Assembly: GCF_900107275.1 (NCBI RefSeq)
Contig: NZ_FNPI01000022.1
Span: 30,019-94,018, forward strand
Source: Evansella caseinilytica
Lineage (GTDB): Bacteria; Bacillota; Bacilli; Bacillales; Salisediminibacteriaceae
Length of the DNA stretch: 64,000 nt
Reading direction: 5' to 3'
Below are positions 55,394-64,000 of the stretch, piece by piece. The notes below the pieces were generated by a model that had not been told where the DNA came from, did not search any database, and saw only the letters and a program-made list of their open reading frames with translations. The first letter of the stretch is position 1. Each line of letters starts with the position of its first letter. The translations under genes were made by a program, and so were the position numbers.

Positions 55394-56215
55394 TTGTGGT
55401 ATTTTAAAGCATTACCGACGAGTAAAATTATTCAATTCATTTGTTTGTCTGTTTTTCTCATCTTCTTTTTTGGCCCGTTATTAAATCTGTTGTTGCTGGC
55501 ATTTTCCGGTGAGTGGCAATATCCTCATAGGTTGCCAACGTCGTGGTCGCTGGAATGGTGGAGCTTTGTTTTACAAGATCAATCGATTACGAGGGCCATG
55601 GGTCTCTCCTTTCTTATTGCCACCATCGTTACGCTTCTTTCGTTAATTATTTGCTTGCCGGCGGCCTACACATTTGCAAGAATTCAGTTTCCGATGCGGC
55701 GTTTTTTTCTGTTTTCCTATTTGTTAACCAATGCATTTCCGAAAATGGGTCTCTATGTAGCGATTGCTGTTTTGTTTTACCGGTTAGGTTTAATGAATAC
55801 ATTTGTTGGCATTGTGCTCATTCATATCATTAATACATTGATGTTTATGACGTGGATTCCTTCTGCCGCATTTGCGAATGTTCATCAATCGCAAGAAGAA
55901 TCTGCCCGTGATGCCGGTGCTTCGCCCTTTCAAGTGTTTTGGCATATTACATTGCCTATGGCAAAGCCGGGAATTATCGTTGCCTCTGTGTTCACTTTTT
56001 TGTCGTCGCTGGATGAAGCGCAAGGCACCTTTTTAGTCGGCATTCCAGATTATCGTACAATGCCGGTCATCATGTACTCCATCATTGTTGATTATCCTAG
56101 TACGGCAGGGGCGGTATTTTCTGTCATCCTGACAGCGCCGACCATCATTTTATTGCTTGTGGCAAGGAAGTTTGTCGGAGGAGACGCTTTAGCGGCGGGG
56201 TTCAAGATGAAATAG
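55394..56215 (+). CDS. ABC transporter permease (PotC/ThiP-like)
   Basis: A permease of about 273 residues with six membrane segments. The cytoplasmic EAA loop ESARDAGASPFQVFWHITLPMAKPG is clear. The start is uncertain: TTG at 55394 lies 13 bases after GGAGG and gives a normal N-terminus; a GTG at 55313 would add 27 atypical residues. It is paired with the second permease at 58498. The family includes polyamine, iron and 2-aminoethylphosphonate importers. Confidence 0.82.
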   Translation: MWYFKALPTSKIIQFICLSVFLIFFFGPLLNLLLLAFSGEWQYPHRLPTSWSLEWWSFVLQDQSITRAMGLSFLIATIVTLLSLIICLPAAYTFARIQFPMRRFFLFSYLLTNAFPKMGLYVAIAVLFYRLGLMNTFVGIVLIHIINTLMFMTWIPSAAFANVHQSQEESARDAGASPFQVFWHITLPMAKPGIIVASVFTFLSSLDEAQGTFLVGIPDYRTMPVIMYSIIVDYPSTAGAVFSVILTAPTIILLLVARKFVGGDALAAGFKMK

Positions 56216-56270
56216 CACCGATTTGGCAGGCGATTCAACCGATTAATTATGAAAAAAGAATGGTGATTTC

Positions 56271-57332
56271 ATGTCCATCCAATTATCGATTACGAATGTA
56301 ACAAAGCTTTATCCCACCGGAGAAGGAGTAAAGGACATCAATATTGATGTTCGACATGGGGAGCTTGTGACACTCTTAGGTCCTTCCGGCTGCGGGAAAA
56401 CGACTGTCTTACGATCAGCAGGTGGTTTTATTGATCCCGATGAAGGTGAAATCACCATTACCGGAGAGAGTGTTGTCAACATCCCGCCGGAGAAGCGACC
56501 GACGGCCATGGTGTTCCAAAGCTATAACTTATGGCCGCATATGACGGTGGAAGACAACTTGGCCTTCAGCTTGAAATTAAAAAAAATGAAAAAACGGGAA
56601 TGGAAAGAAAAGGTGTGTTGGGCCTTAGCGTTAGTTCAACTTTCCGGTACAGAGAAAAAGCACCCGTCAGAGCTTTCAGGAGGGCAGCAGCAAAGGATTG
56701 CCCTGGCCAGAGCATTGCTGCTTCAACCGAAAGTGCTTTTACTTGATGAACCGTTTTCCGCGCTTGATGCAAAACTACGCCTGGAGCTTCGTGAGCAGGT
56801 AAGAGAAATTCAGGCGAGAGAACAATTAACGATGCTATTTGTTACTCATGATCAGGAAGAAGCCTTGTCGATCTCGGACCGTATCGTAGTCATGAATAAA
56901 GGAAAGATCGAACAAATGGCAACGCCACAACACATTTATAACGATCCTGCTTCCTTATTTGTAGCCCAGTTTATCGGGAGGATGAACTTTCTGAAAGGAG
57001 AAGCTGCCGGGAATGCGTTAACGATTGGCCCTTTAAGTCTGCCAAACGTGAAGCATCTGTCCGGCGAGGTGACGGTGGGTGTGCGGCCGGAAGATGTTGT
57101 AATAGCGAATGGGAAAGGACAAGGCATTCCTGCAAAGGTAACAAAGGTGATGATGCTCGGTCACTACGCGGAAGTTACCTTACACACATTCCTAGGCGTA
57201 CTGAAAATGTTCATTGATCGAAATGACATTGACCATTATCAGCTTAATATGGGGATAGCTGTCACTTTTACAAAAGTAAAATCATTCAACGGTCAGCAAG
57301 TGCAGATGAAAAAGGAGGAAATCAGTTTATGA
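56271..57332 (+). CDS. ABC transporter ATPase (PotA/FbpC-like)
   Basis: A 353-residue ATPase with Walker A GPSGCGKTT, signature LSGGQQQRIALARAL and Walker B VLLLDEPFSALDAKLR. A C-terminal TOBE-type regulatory domain begins near VTVGVRPEDVVIANG. AATGGTGATTTC precedes the ATG. Its stop overlaps the start of the binding-protein gene (ATGA), so the genes are translationally coupled. Confidence 0.92.
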   Translation: MSIQLSITNVTKLYPTGEGVKDINIDVRHGELVTLLGPSGCGKTTVLRSAGGFIDPDEGEITITGESVVNIPPEKRPTAMVFQSYNLWPHMTVEDNLAFSLKLKKMKKREWKEKVCWALALVQLSGTEKKHPSELSGGQQQRIALARALLLQPKVLLLDEPFSALDAKLRLELREQVREIQAREQLTMLFVTHDQEEALSISDRIVVMNKGKIEQMATPQHIYNDPASLFVAQFIGRMNFLKGEAAGNALTIGPLSLPNVKHLSGEVTVGVRPEDVVIANGKGQGIPAKVTKVMMLGHYAEVTLHTFLGVLKMFIDRNDIDHYQLNMGIAVTFTKVKSFNGQQVQMKKEEISL

Positions 57333-58501
57333 AAAAGTTGATTATTTATACAGTAGGCGTGCTATTTATGTTGTTCGTTGCCGGCTGCGGCGAGGAATCG
57401 AGTGCGGAACCTGCTGGAAACGGCGAGTCAGCATCAGAGGACTCTGAAACGGCGGAGCAAGATCAAGTGGAGATTTCCGTTTACTCTAGCGGCTCCCTCA
57501 ATGTGCAAAACTACTGGGAAACGATTATCCCGATGTTTGAAAAGGATCATCCGGAAGTGAAGGTGGAATTTGTGTTTGTCCCATCGGGAACGGGTGGACA
57601 GTCGACAATGGATCGTATTGTCGCTGCCAAGCAATCGGGTAATGATTCAGGCATCGATGTGTACGAAGGGTCACTGGCAGATATTGTACGCGGAGAAGAA
57701 GAAGGCGGAATTTTTTATCAATTAGATGGAAACGGTATTCCGAACTTAGCGATGATTCCCCAGGAAAACATAGAGGCGGTAGAATACTATTCGGTTCCTT
57801 ACCGCGCCTCCGCGGTCGTCCTGGCCTACAATGAAGAGAAGGTACAGGATGTCCCGAATACAGCCGAAGAATTGTATCAATGGATTCATGATAATCCCGG
57901 CAGATTTGCCTACAATGAGCCGGGAACGGGCGGATCAGGAGATTCTTTTATGGTCACGACGATTTACAATCAATTACCGCAAGATGCGATGAGCTCTCAG
58001 GATGAAAGTATTATGGAGGAGTGGGATAAAGGATTTGAGATTTTAAAAGAACTTCACCCTGATTTGTATCGCAGTGGCGTTTACCCGAGTAAAAACCAAG
58101 GCACGTTAGATTTACTGGCCAACGGCGAGATTGATATGACGCCGGCCTGGTCGGACATGGCGCTGGAACAATTAGATAAAAATCTGCTGCCAAGCACGAT
58201 TCAATTAAAGCAGATTGATCCTCCTTTCACAGGCGGTCCCTCCCATCTGATGGTAACGGATAATGGGGATGACGCGCGTAAACAGGCAGCGGAAAAACTC
58301 TTAAACTTTGTTTTAACGGTGGAAGCGCAAGAGGTGGTAATTGAGCAAATGTTTGGCTATCCGGGGATTGACTGGAGCTATTTGTCGGACGAGCTGCAGG
58401 AACGATTCGCTGATGTCAGTGACGGCTACCGTTCGTTTACAGGAGGCAAGCTTCAAGAGGAGATGTTAAAGCGCTGGCAAAGAGAGGTTGCCACCCAATG
58501 A
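57329..58501 (+). CDS. Extracellular solute-binding lipoprotein (PotD/iron/AEP type)
   Basis: The 390-residue receptor of the importer. VAGC gives lipidated Cys20, followed by an acidic linker and a type II binding fold starting VEISVYSSGSLNVQNYWETI. The stretch VEFVFVPSGTGGQSTMDRIV resembles binding proteins for phosphonates or iron. The natural ligand is not evident. AAAGGAGG at the end of the ATPase gene drives it, and its stop overlaps the next start. Confidence 0.88.
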   Translation: MKKLIIYTVGVLFMLFVAGCGEESSAEPAGNGESASEDSETAEQDQVEISVYSSGSLNVQNYWETIIPMFEKDHPEVKVEFVFVPSGTGGQSTMDRIVAAKQSGNDSGIDVYEGSLADIVRGEEEGGIFYQLDGNGIPNLAMIPQENIEAVEYYSVPYRASAVVLAYNEEKVQDVPNTAEELYQWIHDNPGRFAYNEPGTGGSGDSFMVTTIYNQLPQDAMSSQDESIMEEWDKGFEILKELHPDLYRSGVYPSKNQGTLDLLANGEIDMTPAWSDMALEQLDKNLLPSTIQLKQIDPPFTGGPSHLMVTDNGDDARKQAAEKLLNFVLTVEAQEVVIEQMFGYPGIDWSYLSDELQERFADVSDGYRSFTGGKLQEEMLKRWQREVATQ

Positions 58502-59379
58502 GTGAGCTTGCCGTTGAACGAAAAACGAAGAAACCACGTTTGAACTGGAGTAAAAAAACGAAACGAAGCATACTGGGAGTTTCGATGGTGCTGCCATCGT
58601 TCCTCCTTCTCCTTGTCTTAGTGATCTACCCTGTCGCCTTATCTGTCATGGAAAGCTTTAAGAGCCGGGATGGCATGTGGACATTGGATAATTATCTTTA
58701 TTTGTTTACAGAACCGCACATGCTCAACAATATTAAACATACGCTGCAGGTCACGGTGTTGTCGTCTGTTTTCGTGCTAACCATTGCCTATTCCATTGCG
58801 GTGTACTTGCGGTTTAATCATAGCTGGATAGCAAAGATGGTCGGTAAGCTTTATTTTATCCCGATGTTTATTCCGGGTGTCATTGCCATTTACGGGTTCA
58901 TCAATTTTTACCGGGACAATGGCTGGATTGCCCGGTTGATTGGCGAGGGAAATTTACCGTCGATTATTTACGATATGAAAGGCTTACTCATGATCAATAT
59001 TTGGTTTAATATCCCGTTTACAACAATGCTGCTCGTCTCGGCCATGAGCAGTATTCCAAACGCTGTGATTGAAAGTGCCAAAGATGCCGGCGCAAAGAAA
59101 CGACATCTGTTTTTCCAGTTTATTTTCCCGTTAACGTATAAGACGATGCTCGTGGCACTAACTTTTTTATTCATGGGGATCGTCGGGAGCTTTACAGCGC
59201 CGTTTTTAATCGATCGAAATGCGCCGCAAATGCTGGGGGTCGCGATGCAACAGCATTTCTCCAGCTATAATGAGATTGGTCAAGCAAGCAGTATGGCCGT
59301 ATTTTTATTCCTTTTGTGCTCGTTTGTCGGCTATTTCTATATTAGAAGCAATATGAAGGATTCAACCAAAAGCTATTAA
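58498..59379 (+). CDS. ABC transporter permease (PotB-like)
   Basis: The second permease of the importer, 293 residues, with a basic N-terminus (ERKTKKPRLNWSKKTKRS) then six membrane segments and the EAA loop ESAKDAGAKKRHLFFQFIFP. Its ATG overlaps the stop of the binding-protein gene. Confidence 0.9.
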   Translation: MSELAVERKTKKPRLNWSKKTKRSILGVSMVLPSFLLLLVLVIYPVALSVMESFKSRDGMWTLDNYLYLFTEPHMLNNIKHTLQVTVLSSVFVLTIAYSIAVYLRFNHSWIAKMVGKLYFIPMFIPGVIAIYGFINFYRDNGWIARLIGEGNLPSIIYDMKGLLMINIWFNIPFTTMLLVSAMSSIPNAVIESAKDAGAKKRHLFFQFIFPLTYKTMLVALTFLFMGIVGSFTAPFLIDRNAPQMLGVAMQQHFSSYNEIGQASSMAVFLFLLCSFVGYFYIRSNMKDSTKSY

Positions 59380-59400
59380 CCATGGGAAGCGGGGATTCAC

Positions 59401-60738
59401 TTGAGAAATCAAAATCTGCGTGTTCAAAAAAAGCTGGAAAATGCCCCGATGACGTTTCCTTTGACGGTGACAGAAGCTGGATTTTATACGGTGGAGCTTA
59501 CCGCATCCTCTTCTACTAATTGGCGTGAAAAGGGAAACGAATCGACGATGATCCGGTTGTCTATCGATGGTTCCTACCAGCAAGATATCATTTTATTTTA
59601 CGGGGAGCGGTTGTTTACCTATTCCAGATTTCTTGGACGGTTAGAAGCGGGACAGCACACCCTTCAATTGGAGCTCATGCCGAAGGACAGGGATAGTTCC
59701 CGCGTGTTCATCGAAGACATAACGGTTAGAAAACAAGCATTATCTGAAAAGGAAAAGCTGGCCTGCCAGTTCACCCCATTGTTGTATGGGAGAAATATCT
59801 ACAGCAGCCGGGATAATCTTTACACGGATACACCGTTACTGTTATTGTATGTTGTTCGCAAGTGGGAAAAAGGGAACATGATTGAATATCATATGGTGTT
59901 CAGTCATGAAGACGAAGGCACGCCTGCCCCTTTTCTCATGTCGAAGTGGGGAAGGACTCTTGATATTGAACTGATGTGCCAAGTCTATCTTAATTGGGAT
60001 GAAGAAATTGAAAAAGTGAGCTATCAAGGTGCCGAGCACGTGATGACGACGTTTAAAGGGAGCTATCTTCATCACAATCATCCTATTTTACAGACAGCAA
60101 CGTGTAACGGAAATTTTACGGATGAAATCACGAGTGACTACCGCTTTTTCTTTTACCCAAGCTATGAATGGAGAATAGAAGCGGAACCGCGAGAAGTGGT
60201 GATGGAAAAATTCCCGTTCATCAATCAAGTAATGGTTTGGGAAGCGGAAAGGCAGCTTCCCATTGAGAAGGAAAGCGATCCGGATTCGTTACACTTAGCG
60301 GACTTAACGACGTATTTATATATTCAAACGTCACGATGGGGAGTGGAAGCGGGAGAAGTATCAGTGGATTTCCGCTTGCAATTGACAGGGGATGACAACT
60401 GGTATTCCAGTTCCTTTCATGACTTTCGCGTGCATCCTTTTTCAGCGGCATACAGCGGACCTTATCCGCATTTCGCCACAACGTTGAAAATGCCGGCGGG
60501 AAAACAATTTTCTGATGTAGAAAAAATAGCGGTCCATTTGCTGCCGGATGCTCGCCCGTCTGTCTTGGTGAAAAATATCAAAGTGCTTTCGTTGCAAAAT
60601 CCAGCATCCCCTAAGCAAGAGTTATACAAGGAGTTCTGCGTCGAATTAACAGAAGAGAAACCTGAACAAATCGTTTGGGAAAAGGAATCATTTTCCAATC
60701 GATGTACCGCTTTGAAAGGAATGGATGTGATACTTTGA
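59401..60738 (+). CDS. Beta-rich cytoplasmic protein of unknown function
   Basis: A 445-residue protein without signal peptide or membrane segment. The N-terminal part (EAGFYTVELTASSSTN to LEAGQHTLQLELMP, about residues 25-95) resembles a carbohydrate-binding beta-sandwich; the rest is also beta-rich with many aromatic residues. No enzyme motif is recognised. The TTG at 59401 follows GCGGGGA; an ATG at 59449 is a possible later start. It sits between the permease and PHP hydrolase genes and probably works with the latter on the imported compound. Confidence 0.65.
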   Translation: MRNQNLRVQKKLENAPMTFPLTVTEAGFYTVELTASSSTNWREKGNESTMIRLSIDGSYQQDIILFYGERLFTYSRFLGRLEAGQHTLQLELMPKDRDSSRVFIEDITVRKQALSEKEKLACQFTPLLYGRNIYSSRDNLYTDTPLLLLYVVRKWEKGNMIEYHMVFSHEDEGTPAPFLMSKWGRTLDIELMCQVYLNWDEEIEKVSYQGAEHVMTTFKGSYLHHNHPILQTATCNGNFTDEITSDYRFFFYPSYEWRIEAEPREVVMEKFPFINQVMVWEAERQLPIEKESDPDSLHLADLTTYLYIQTSRWGVEAGEVSVDFRLQLTGDDNWYSSSFHDFRVHPFSAAYSGPYPHFATTLKMPAGKQFSDVEKIAVHLLPDARPSVLVKNIKVLSLQNPASPKQELYKEFCVELTEEKPEQIVWEKESFSNRCTALKGMDVIL

Positions 60739-62321
60739 AAACAAAAACAATGACGACCATTTATCATATAGAATCGACACTAACGGCTTTATGCCTACAT
60801 TCTCATATCGAGCACCGCTTTTTTGTACCGGAGAATGTACTTGAACTGATCGTGAACTTTCATTATTCGCCTTCCGTTTTAAGCGACGAGGAAATGGGCA
60901 AACAAGTCATTTCAGAAGCCGTTCGTTTCTATGACCCGGATCGAGCGGCGCTGGATACAGGCGATATCCAATCGAGATGGCCGTTAAAAAATTTATTAAC
61001 CGTTTCCATCGACGACCCAAACGGTTTTCGCGGGGCTGCTCATCGTCATCGGTCAGCTCATAAAATTGAGATCAAGAAGAAAGGATCAACGCCTGGATTT
61101 TGGAATCGTTCGATTGATTCCGGCATGTGGGGAGTGACGATCAGCACCCATGCGATTGTCACAGAGACATGTCATTATTCGATTACGGTGCAAGCGGTGA
61201 AAGCGGCGGAGGAAGAGGGAAGGAAGAGAAGTCGGGTTCCATGGCGAAGCTCCTTAAGACTGATGGATATACCGGACTTTGATCGCTCCGATGTTCATGA
61301 TCGTGCAGCACATGGAGAGTATCGTCTGGTGGCCTCTGAATTACACTGTCATACCAATCATAGTGACGGAAAGCAAACGCTGTCGGAACTTGCTACTCAT
61401 GCGAAAAAAAGAGGACTGGAAGTTGTCGCCATGACGGATCACAATACAACGAGTCCATTACAAGACCGGGACGACGTACAAAAGAAAGCCGGGATACGCA
61501 TCTTAAACGGGATGGAATGGACGACGTTTTATGGACATATGTTAACACTTGGATATCAGACGGCTGAGGTTACCGATTGGCGTTTGGCTGGTCCAACCGA
61601 TATTCATCGGGAAATAAAGAAAATTCATTCGCTGGGGGCGTTAGTGGGAATCGCCCATCCGTTCCGGTACGGCAACCCCCTTTGCACCGGTTGCCATTGG
61701 GAATATCAAGTGAAAAATATGTCTTCCTTTGATTACATAGAAGTGTGGAACTACGAGCTTCCATCGGTCATGAGATATAACCAAAAGGCGTTTGATTTTT
61801 GGACAGCGCTGTTAAACAAAGGGTACATACTGCCTGCTTTCAGCGGCAGTGATTGGCATGAAAATAAAACCCCCGCTCCGATCGTCGCCACTTCCTATGT
61901 AGCGATGCCAAAGTCGCTGGATGAATCAAATGAGGCCTGCTTTCATCAGGCTTACTTGACAAGTATGAAGGAGGGCAGGGTGATTGTATCGCTTGGACCA
62001 ATAGTGCGATTAACGGCTGCTGTTGGCGATCGGCAAATGAGTGTGGGCGATATCGTGAAAACGAGACAACAAGCTGCCCGATTTACGAGTGTAATGGAAC
62101 CAGCAGAGACCGAACATGCCATCATCGAGAAGTCCTCCTTCGAATTACATCTGACAAGTAATCGAGGTATTTTAGTAAAGGGAGAGTACGGGGATTGTCA
62201 TCTGGAAGCATCCCGTTCGTTAAAAGGATTAACATGGGTGAGAGCGGAGCTTTATGGAACCATCGACGGAAAAAGATTGTTACTCGCCTTTACAAATCCG
62301 ATTTATTTCATTGAAATGTAA
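60735..62321 (+). CDS. PHP-domain metallohydrolase, CehA/McbA type
   Basis: A 528-residue protein. An N-terminal beta-rich domain (residues 1-195) precedes a PHP catalytic domain with HCHTNHSDG (204-212), TDHN (234-237), E261, IAHP (306-309) and GSDWH (371-375), the expected metal ligands. CehA/McbA family members hydrolyse esters and probably phosphoesters; the natural substrate is unknown. The TTG start at 60735 overlaps the stop of the previous gene; an ATG at 60750 is an alternative. No signal peptide is present, so it acts on material brought in by the ABC importer. Confidence 0.82.
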   Translation: MKTKTMTTIYHIESTLTALCLHSHIEHRFFVPENVLELIVNFHYSPSVLSDEEMGKQVISEAVRFYDPDRAALDTGDIQSRWPLKNLLTVSIDDPNGFRGAAHRHRSAHKIEIKKKGSTPGFWNRSIDSGMWGVTISTHAIVTETCHYSITVQAVKAAEEEGRKRSRVPWRSSLRLMDIPDFDRSDVHDRAAHGEYRLVASELHCHTNHSDGKQTLSELATHAKKRGLEVVAMTDHNTTSPLQDRDDVQKKAGIRILNGMEWTTFYGHMLTLGYQTAEVTDWRLAGPTDIHREIKKIHSLGALVGIAHPFRYGNPLCTGCHWEYQVKNMSSFDYIEVWNYELPSVMRYNQKAFDFWTALLNKGYILPAFSGSDWHENKTPAPIVATSYVAMPKSLDESNEACFHQAYLTSMKEGRVIVSLGPIVRLTAAVGDRQMSVGDIVKTRQQAARFTSVMEPAETEHAIIEKSSFELHLTSNRGILVKGEYGDCHLEASRSLKGLTWVRAELYGTIDGKRLLLAFTNPIYFIEM

Positions 62322-62348
62322 CGTGCAGTGGAATGGAGGATAACTAAC

Positions 62349-63065
62349 ATGAAACCGAGCTATTTGAAAATTAAAGACGAAATTGTCAAATTAATAGATA
62401 TTGGCGAGTTTAAGGTAGGAGGAAAACTGCCTTCTGAAATCGAAATGGCCAGGCGTTTTAACGTGTCACGAGAAACATTTCGCTCCGCTGTAAAGCTTCT
62501 GGATCAGGAGGGGAGATTAATCGTTAAACACGGAGTAGGAACCTTTGTTGTGAACCCGCTTCCGTTTATTCCTAACAGAGTGGAAAACTTGGACAGTATT
62601 ACTTCCATGATCCAAGCAGCAGGACTTCAGGAAGGCGAGCAAAAAGAAAAAGTAAAAGCGGAACCGTGTCAGCCTGAGTGGAAAGACGCGCTGCAGCTGG
62701 CGGAGAATGCGCCTGTTATTGTTATCGAAAGGATTAGAACAGCTGACGGGGAGCCTGTAGTTGTTTCGAAAAATATTATCCCGCAAAAAATTGTCGGGGA
62801 TGACATGCTAAATCGAGAGACAATCGGGTCGCTGTTCAAATTTTTAGAAGAGGAGTGCCAAATCTATATTACGTGCGCTGATACGGAGCTTCAAGTTCCC
62901 CTTCATATCGATAAGCTATGCCAAAAGCTGCTGATAACTCCCGAAACAACCGTGCTGATGATGAAGCAAATTCACTATCATTTCGATAACACACCTGTTC
63001 TCTATTCAATGGACTACTTTCGAAACGACATCTTTAAATTCTGGGTAAGAAGAATACGGGGATAG
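62349..63065 (+). CDS. GntR family regulator with UTRA domain (HutC subfamily)
   Basis: A 238-residue regulator with a winged-helix domain (residues 5-70, MARRFNVSRETFRSAVKLL) and a UTRA effector domain from about 85 onward (APVIVIERIRTADGEPVVVS). TGGAGGATAAC precedes the ATG at 62349. As the last gene of the operon it probably senses the imported compound or its product and acts at the palindrome at 55060-55073. Confidence 0.9.
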   Translation: MKPSYLKIKDEIVKLIDIGEFKVGGKLPSEIEMARRFNVSRETFRSAVKLLDQEGRLIVKHGVGTFVVNPLPFIPNRVENLDSITSMIQAAGLQEGEQKEKVKAEPCQPEWKDALQLAENAPVIVIERIRTADGEPVVVSKNIIPQKIVGDDMLNRETIGSLFKFLEEECQIYITCADTELQVPLHIDKLCQKLLITPETTVLMMKQIHYHFDNTPVLYSMDYFRNDIFKFWVRRIRG

Positions 63066-63185
63066 CCAGATTGGGTGGGGCATTCAAGTATATGTTAAAT
63101 GTAATTAGAAGGAATAGAATTGTTTGAGAGCGAGCATACACACAAGCGGCGAAGTGTTGTAATCATCCCGAACTATTCAATGAAG

Positions 63186-63221
63186 GAGGGCATTTATGTG
63201 AAAAACATAGTGCTCTTTTTT
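63186..63221 (+). terminator. Terminator after the GntR gene
   Basis: GAGGGCA and TATGT pair with ACATA and TGCTCT around GAAAA, followed by six T. It closes the ABC-PHP-GntR operon. Confidence 0.6.
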
Positions 63222-63249
63222 CTTAAAAAGTGGTTGTTCAAGGGATCGA

Positions 63250-63300
63250 CGGAAAAAAGGCTGAAATCGATGGGATCATTCCTAATTTTGACGGAATACG
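63250..63300 (+). repeat. Short array with 21-bp period, second site
   Basis: The GG anchors at 63251, 63272 and 63293 are exactly 21 bp apart, in units such as CGGAAAAAAGGCTGAAATCGA and TGGGATCATTCC. They match the unit of the array at 54912-55020. No gene is recognised between the GntR terminator and 63585. Confidence 0.65.
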
Positions 63301-63584
63301 AGATAATATAGAATCGTCGTAAATTTGAACGAGTAAGGTGAAACTACACCTCATAAAAATGAAGATGCCCCTTTAAAAAATAAGCCAAAGGAACGATTTC
63401 GCTTCCATGGGAAAAGTTACCTTAGACTCTAGTCAGTTTTGCGTCAAATGTACTATGATGTAGTAATTATTTCCACAATGGCTAATGGATTTTTACGATC
63501 AATCGATTGCGGATCGAGAAAGTGGCGCGCTTGCCAACGTTCGGTTTTACCAGGCAAGCGGCTGCCAAAGCGGGAGGGAGAAAG

Positions 63585-63893
63585 TTGGGACAACAAATCC
63601 TCAGTAATTATACAACAGCCAACGCCATGGCTACGAAAATGGGACAGGCAGCGGACCGGATAGATCGATGTACAAACAAATCTGTGCAGCTTTCGGAACG
63701 GACAACTCTTCTGGCGAATAAAAAAGCGATCAGCAGCTATTCAGCAACAAGGCAGCTTTTTGTTGCATTCCATCAGGCATTTCAAAAGGATATCGACAAT
63801 ATCCGCTCGGTAGCGAAGGAATTCGAGCGCTTGGATGAGAACATCGAAAAAGGGATTGGCTTGCCGACTTCTCCGGGATGGATGAAAAAATAG
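63585..63893 (+). CDS. Type VII secretion small effector-like protein (TIGR04197 type)
   Basis: A 102-residue helical protein starting at TTG, with GGAGGG seven bases upstream. GQQILSNYTTANAMATKMG, ERTTLLANKKA and the helix DNIRSVAKEFERLDENI fit the pattern I know for TIGR04197/WXG100-like proteins of Bacilli, which lie before LXG polymorphic toxins. The frame continues upstream without a site, so the longer start is not used. The family call is by pattern only. Confidence 0.6.
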   Translation: MGQQILSNYTTANAMATKMGQAADRIDRCTNKSVQLSERTTLLANKKAISSYSATRQLFVAFHQAFQKDIDNIRSVAKEFERLDENIEKGIGLPTSPGWMKK

Positions 63894-63918
63894 CGGGAGA
63901 AAGCAGAGGGACAAATAG

Positions 63919-64000
63919 ATGAAGGAATCTGCGAACGACATCGAAGTGCTCACGCAACAGCTGCGTGAAGTAGCGGAAGAACAGGCTGTAAACGAAAAAG
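63919..64000 (+). CDS. DUF3958-like protein, start only
   Basis: Twenty-seven codons are visible before the window ends: MKESANDIEVLTQQLREVA and then EEQAVNEK. AGAGGG lies upstream. The N-terminal pattern of a helix with VAEEQ fits DUF3958 proteins, which typically follow the TIGR04197 gene and precede an LXG toxin gene. Too little is present to be sure. Confidence 0.5.
   Translation, partial: MKESANDIEVLTQQLREVAEEQAVNEK

Noticed and set aside
63120..63311. 63-codon frame after the GntR gene
   Set aside because: It runs through the operon terminator and the 21-bp repeats and has no proper ribosome-binding site.

Overview
This window comes from a low-to-moderate GC Firmicute, almost certainly a Bacillaceae chromosome. 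Its backbone is the classic Bacillus order: the 3' part of rpoC, rplGB, rpsL-rpsG-fusA-tuf (str), the S10-spc-alpha superoperon from rpsJ to rplQ with secY, adk, map and infA inside it, then ecfA1-ecfA2-ecfT-truA and rplM-rpsI. Protein lengths, zinc-type S14 and L36, TTG/GTG starts and strong AGGAGG Shine-Dalgarno sites all fit this family. I could not name the species. No tRNA, rRNA or CRISPR array was seen.

The backbone (1-36.8 kb) is ordinary in gene content but carries unusual DNA between genes. Two intergenic repeat families sit inside the ribosomal operons: a hairpin-headed element of about 140-200 bp (after rpoC, after rpsL, inverted after rpsJ) and a tandem element of about 150 bp (two copies between rpsL and rpsG, three between rpoA and rplQ, and a truncated inverted copy before truA). 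The second family shows paired base changes that suggest a folded RNA. A complete oligopeptide ABC transporter operon (opp) is placed between tuf and rpsJ. Next to it lie a small secreted protein, a small membrane protein, a decayed stretch and a group II intron 3' end.

From 37.4 to 48.65 kb lies an AT-rich sugar island: an AraC regulator fused to a GH39 glycosidase domain, a ribose-type ABC importer with two different permeases, a GH3 enzyme with the His-Asp signature known from retaining glycoside phosphorylases, an esterase and a beta-phosphoglucomutase-like HAD enzyme. A group II intron 3' remnant lies on its left edge and an intron 5' remnant on its right edge, in the same orientation. 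I propose that the GH3 enzyme makes a beta-sugar-1-phosphate that the mutase then uses.

From 49.4 to 54.7 kb are a DUF4352-like lipoprotein, a cluster of four DnaA-box-like sites, an RpiR regulator and two tandem 6-phospho-beta-glucosidases without an adjacent PTS. From 55 to 63.2 kb is a poorly understood operon: a polyamine/iron/phosphonate-type ABC importer, a beta-rich protein of unknown function, a CehA/McbA-type PHP hydrolase and a GntR regulator. It is preceded by a perfect 14-bp palindrome and a two-hairpin leader. Arrays with an exact 21-bp period flank this operon on both sides. The window ends in what looks like the start of a type VII secretion effector (LXG-type) cassette.
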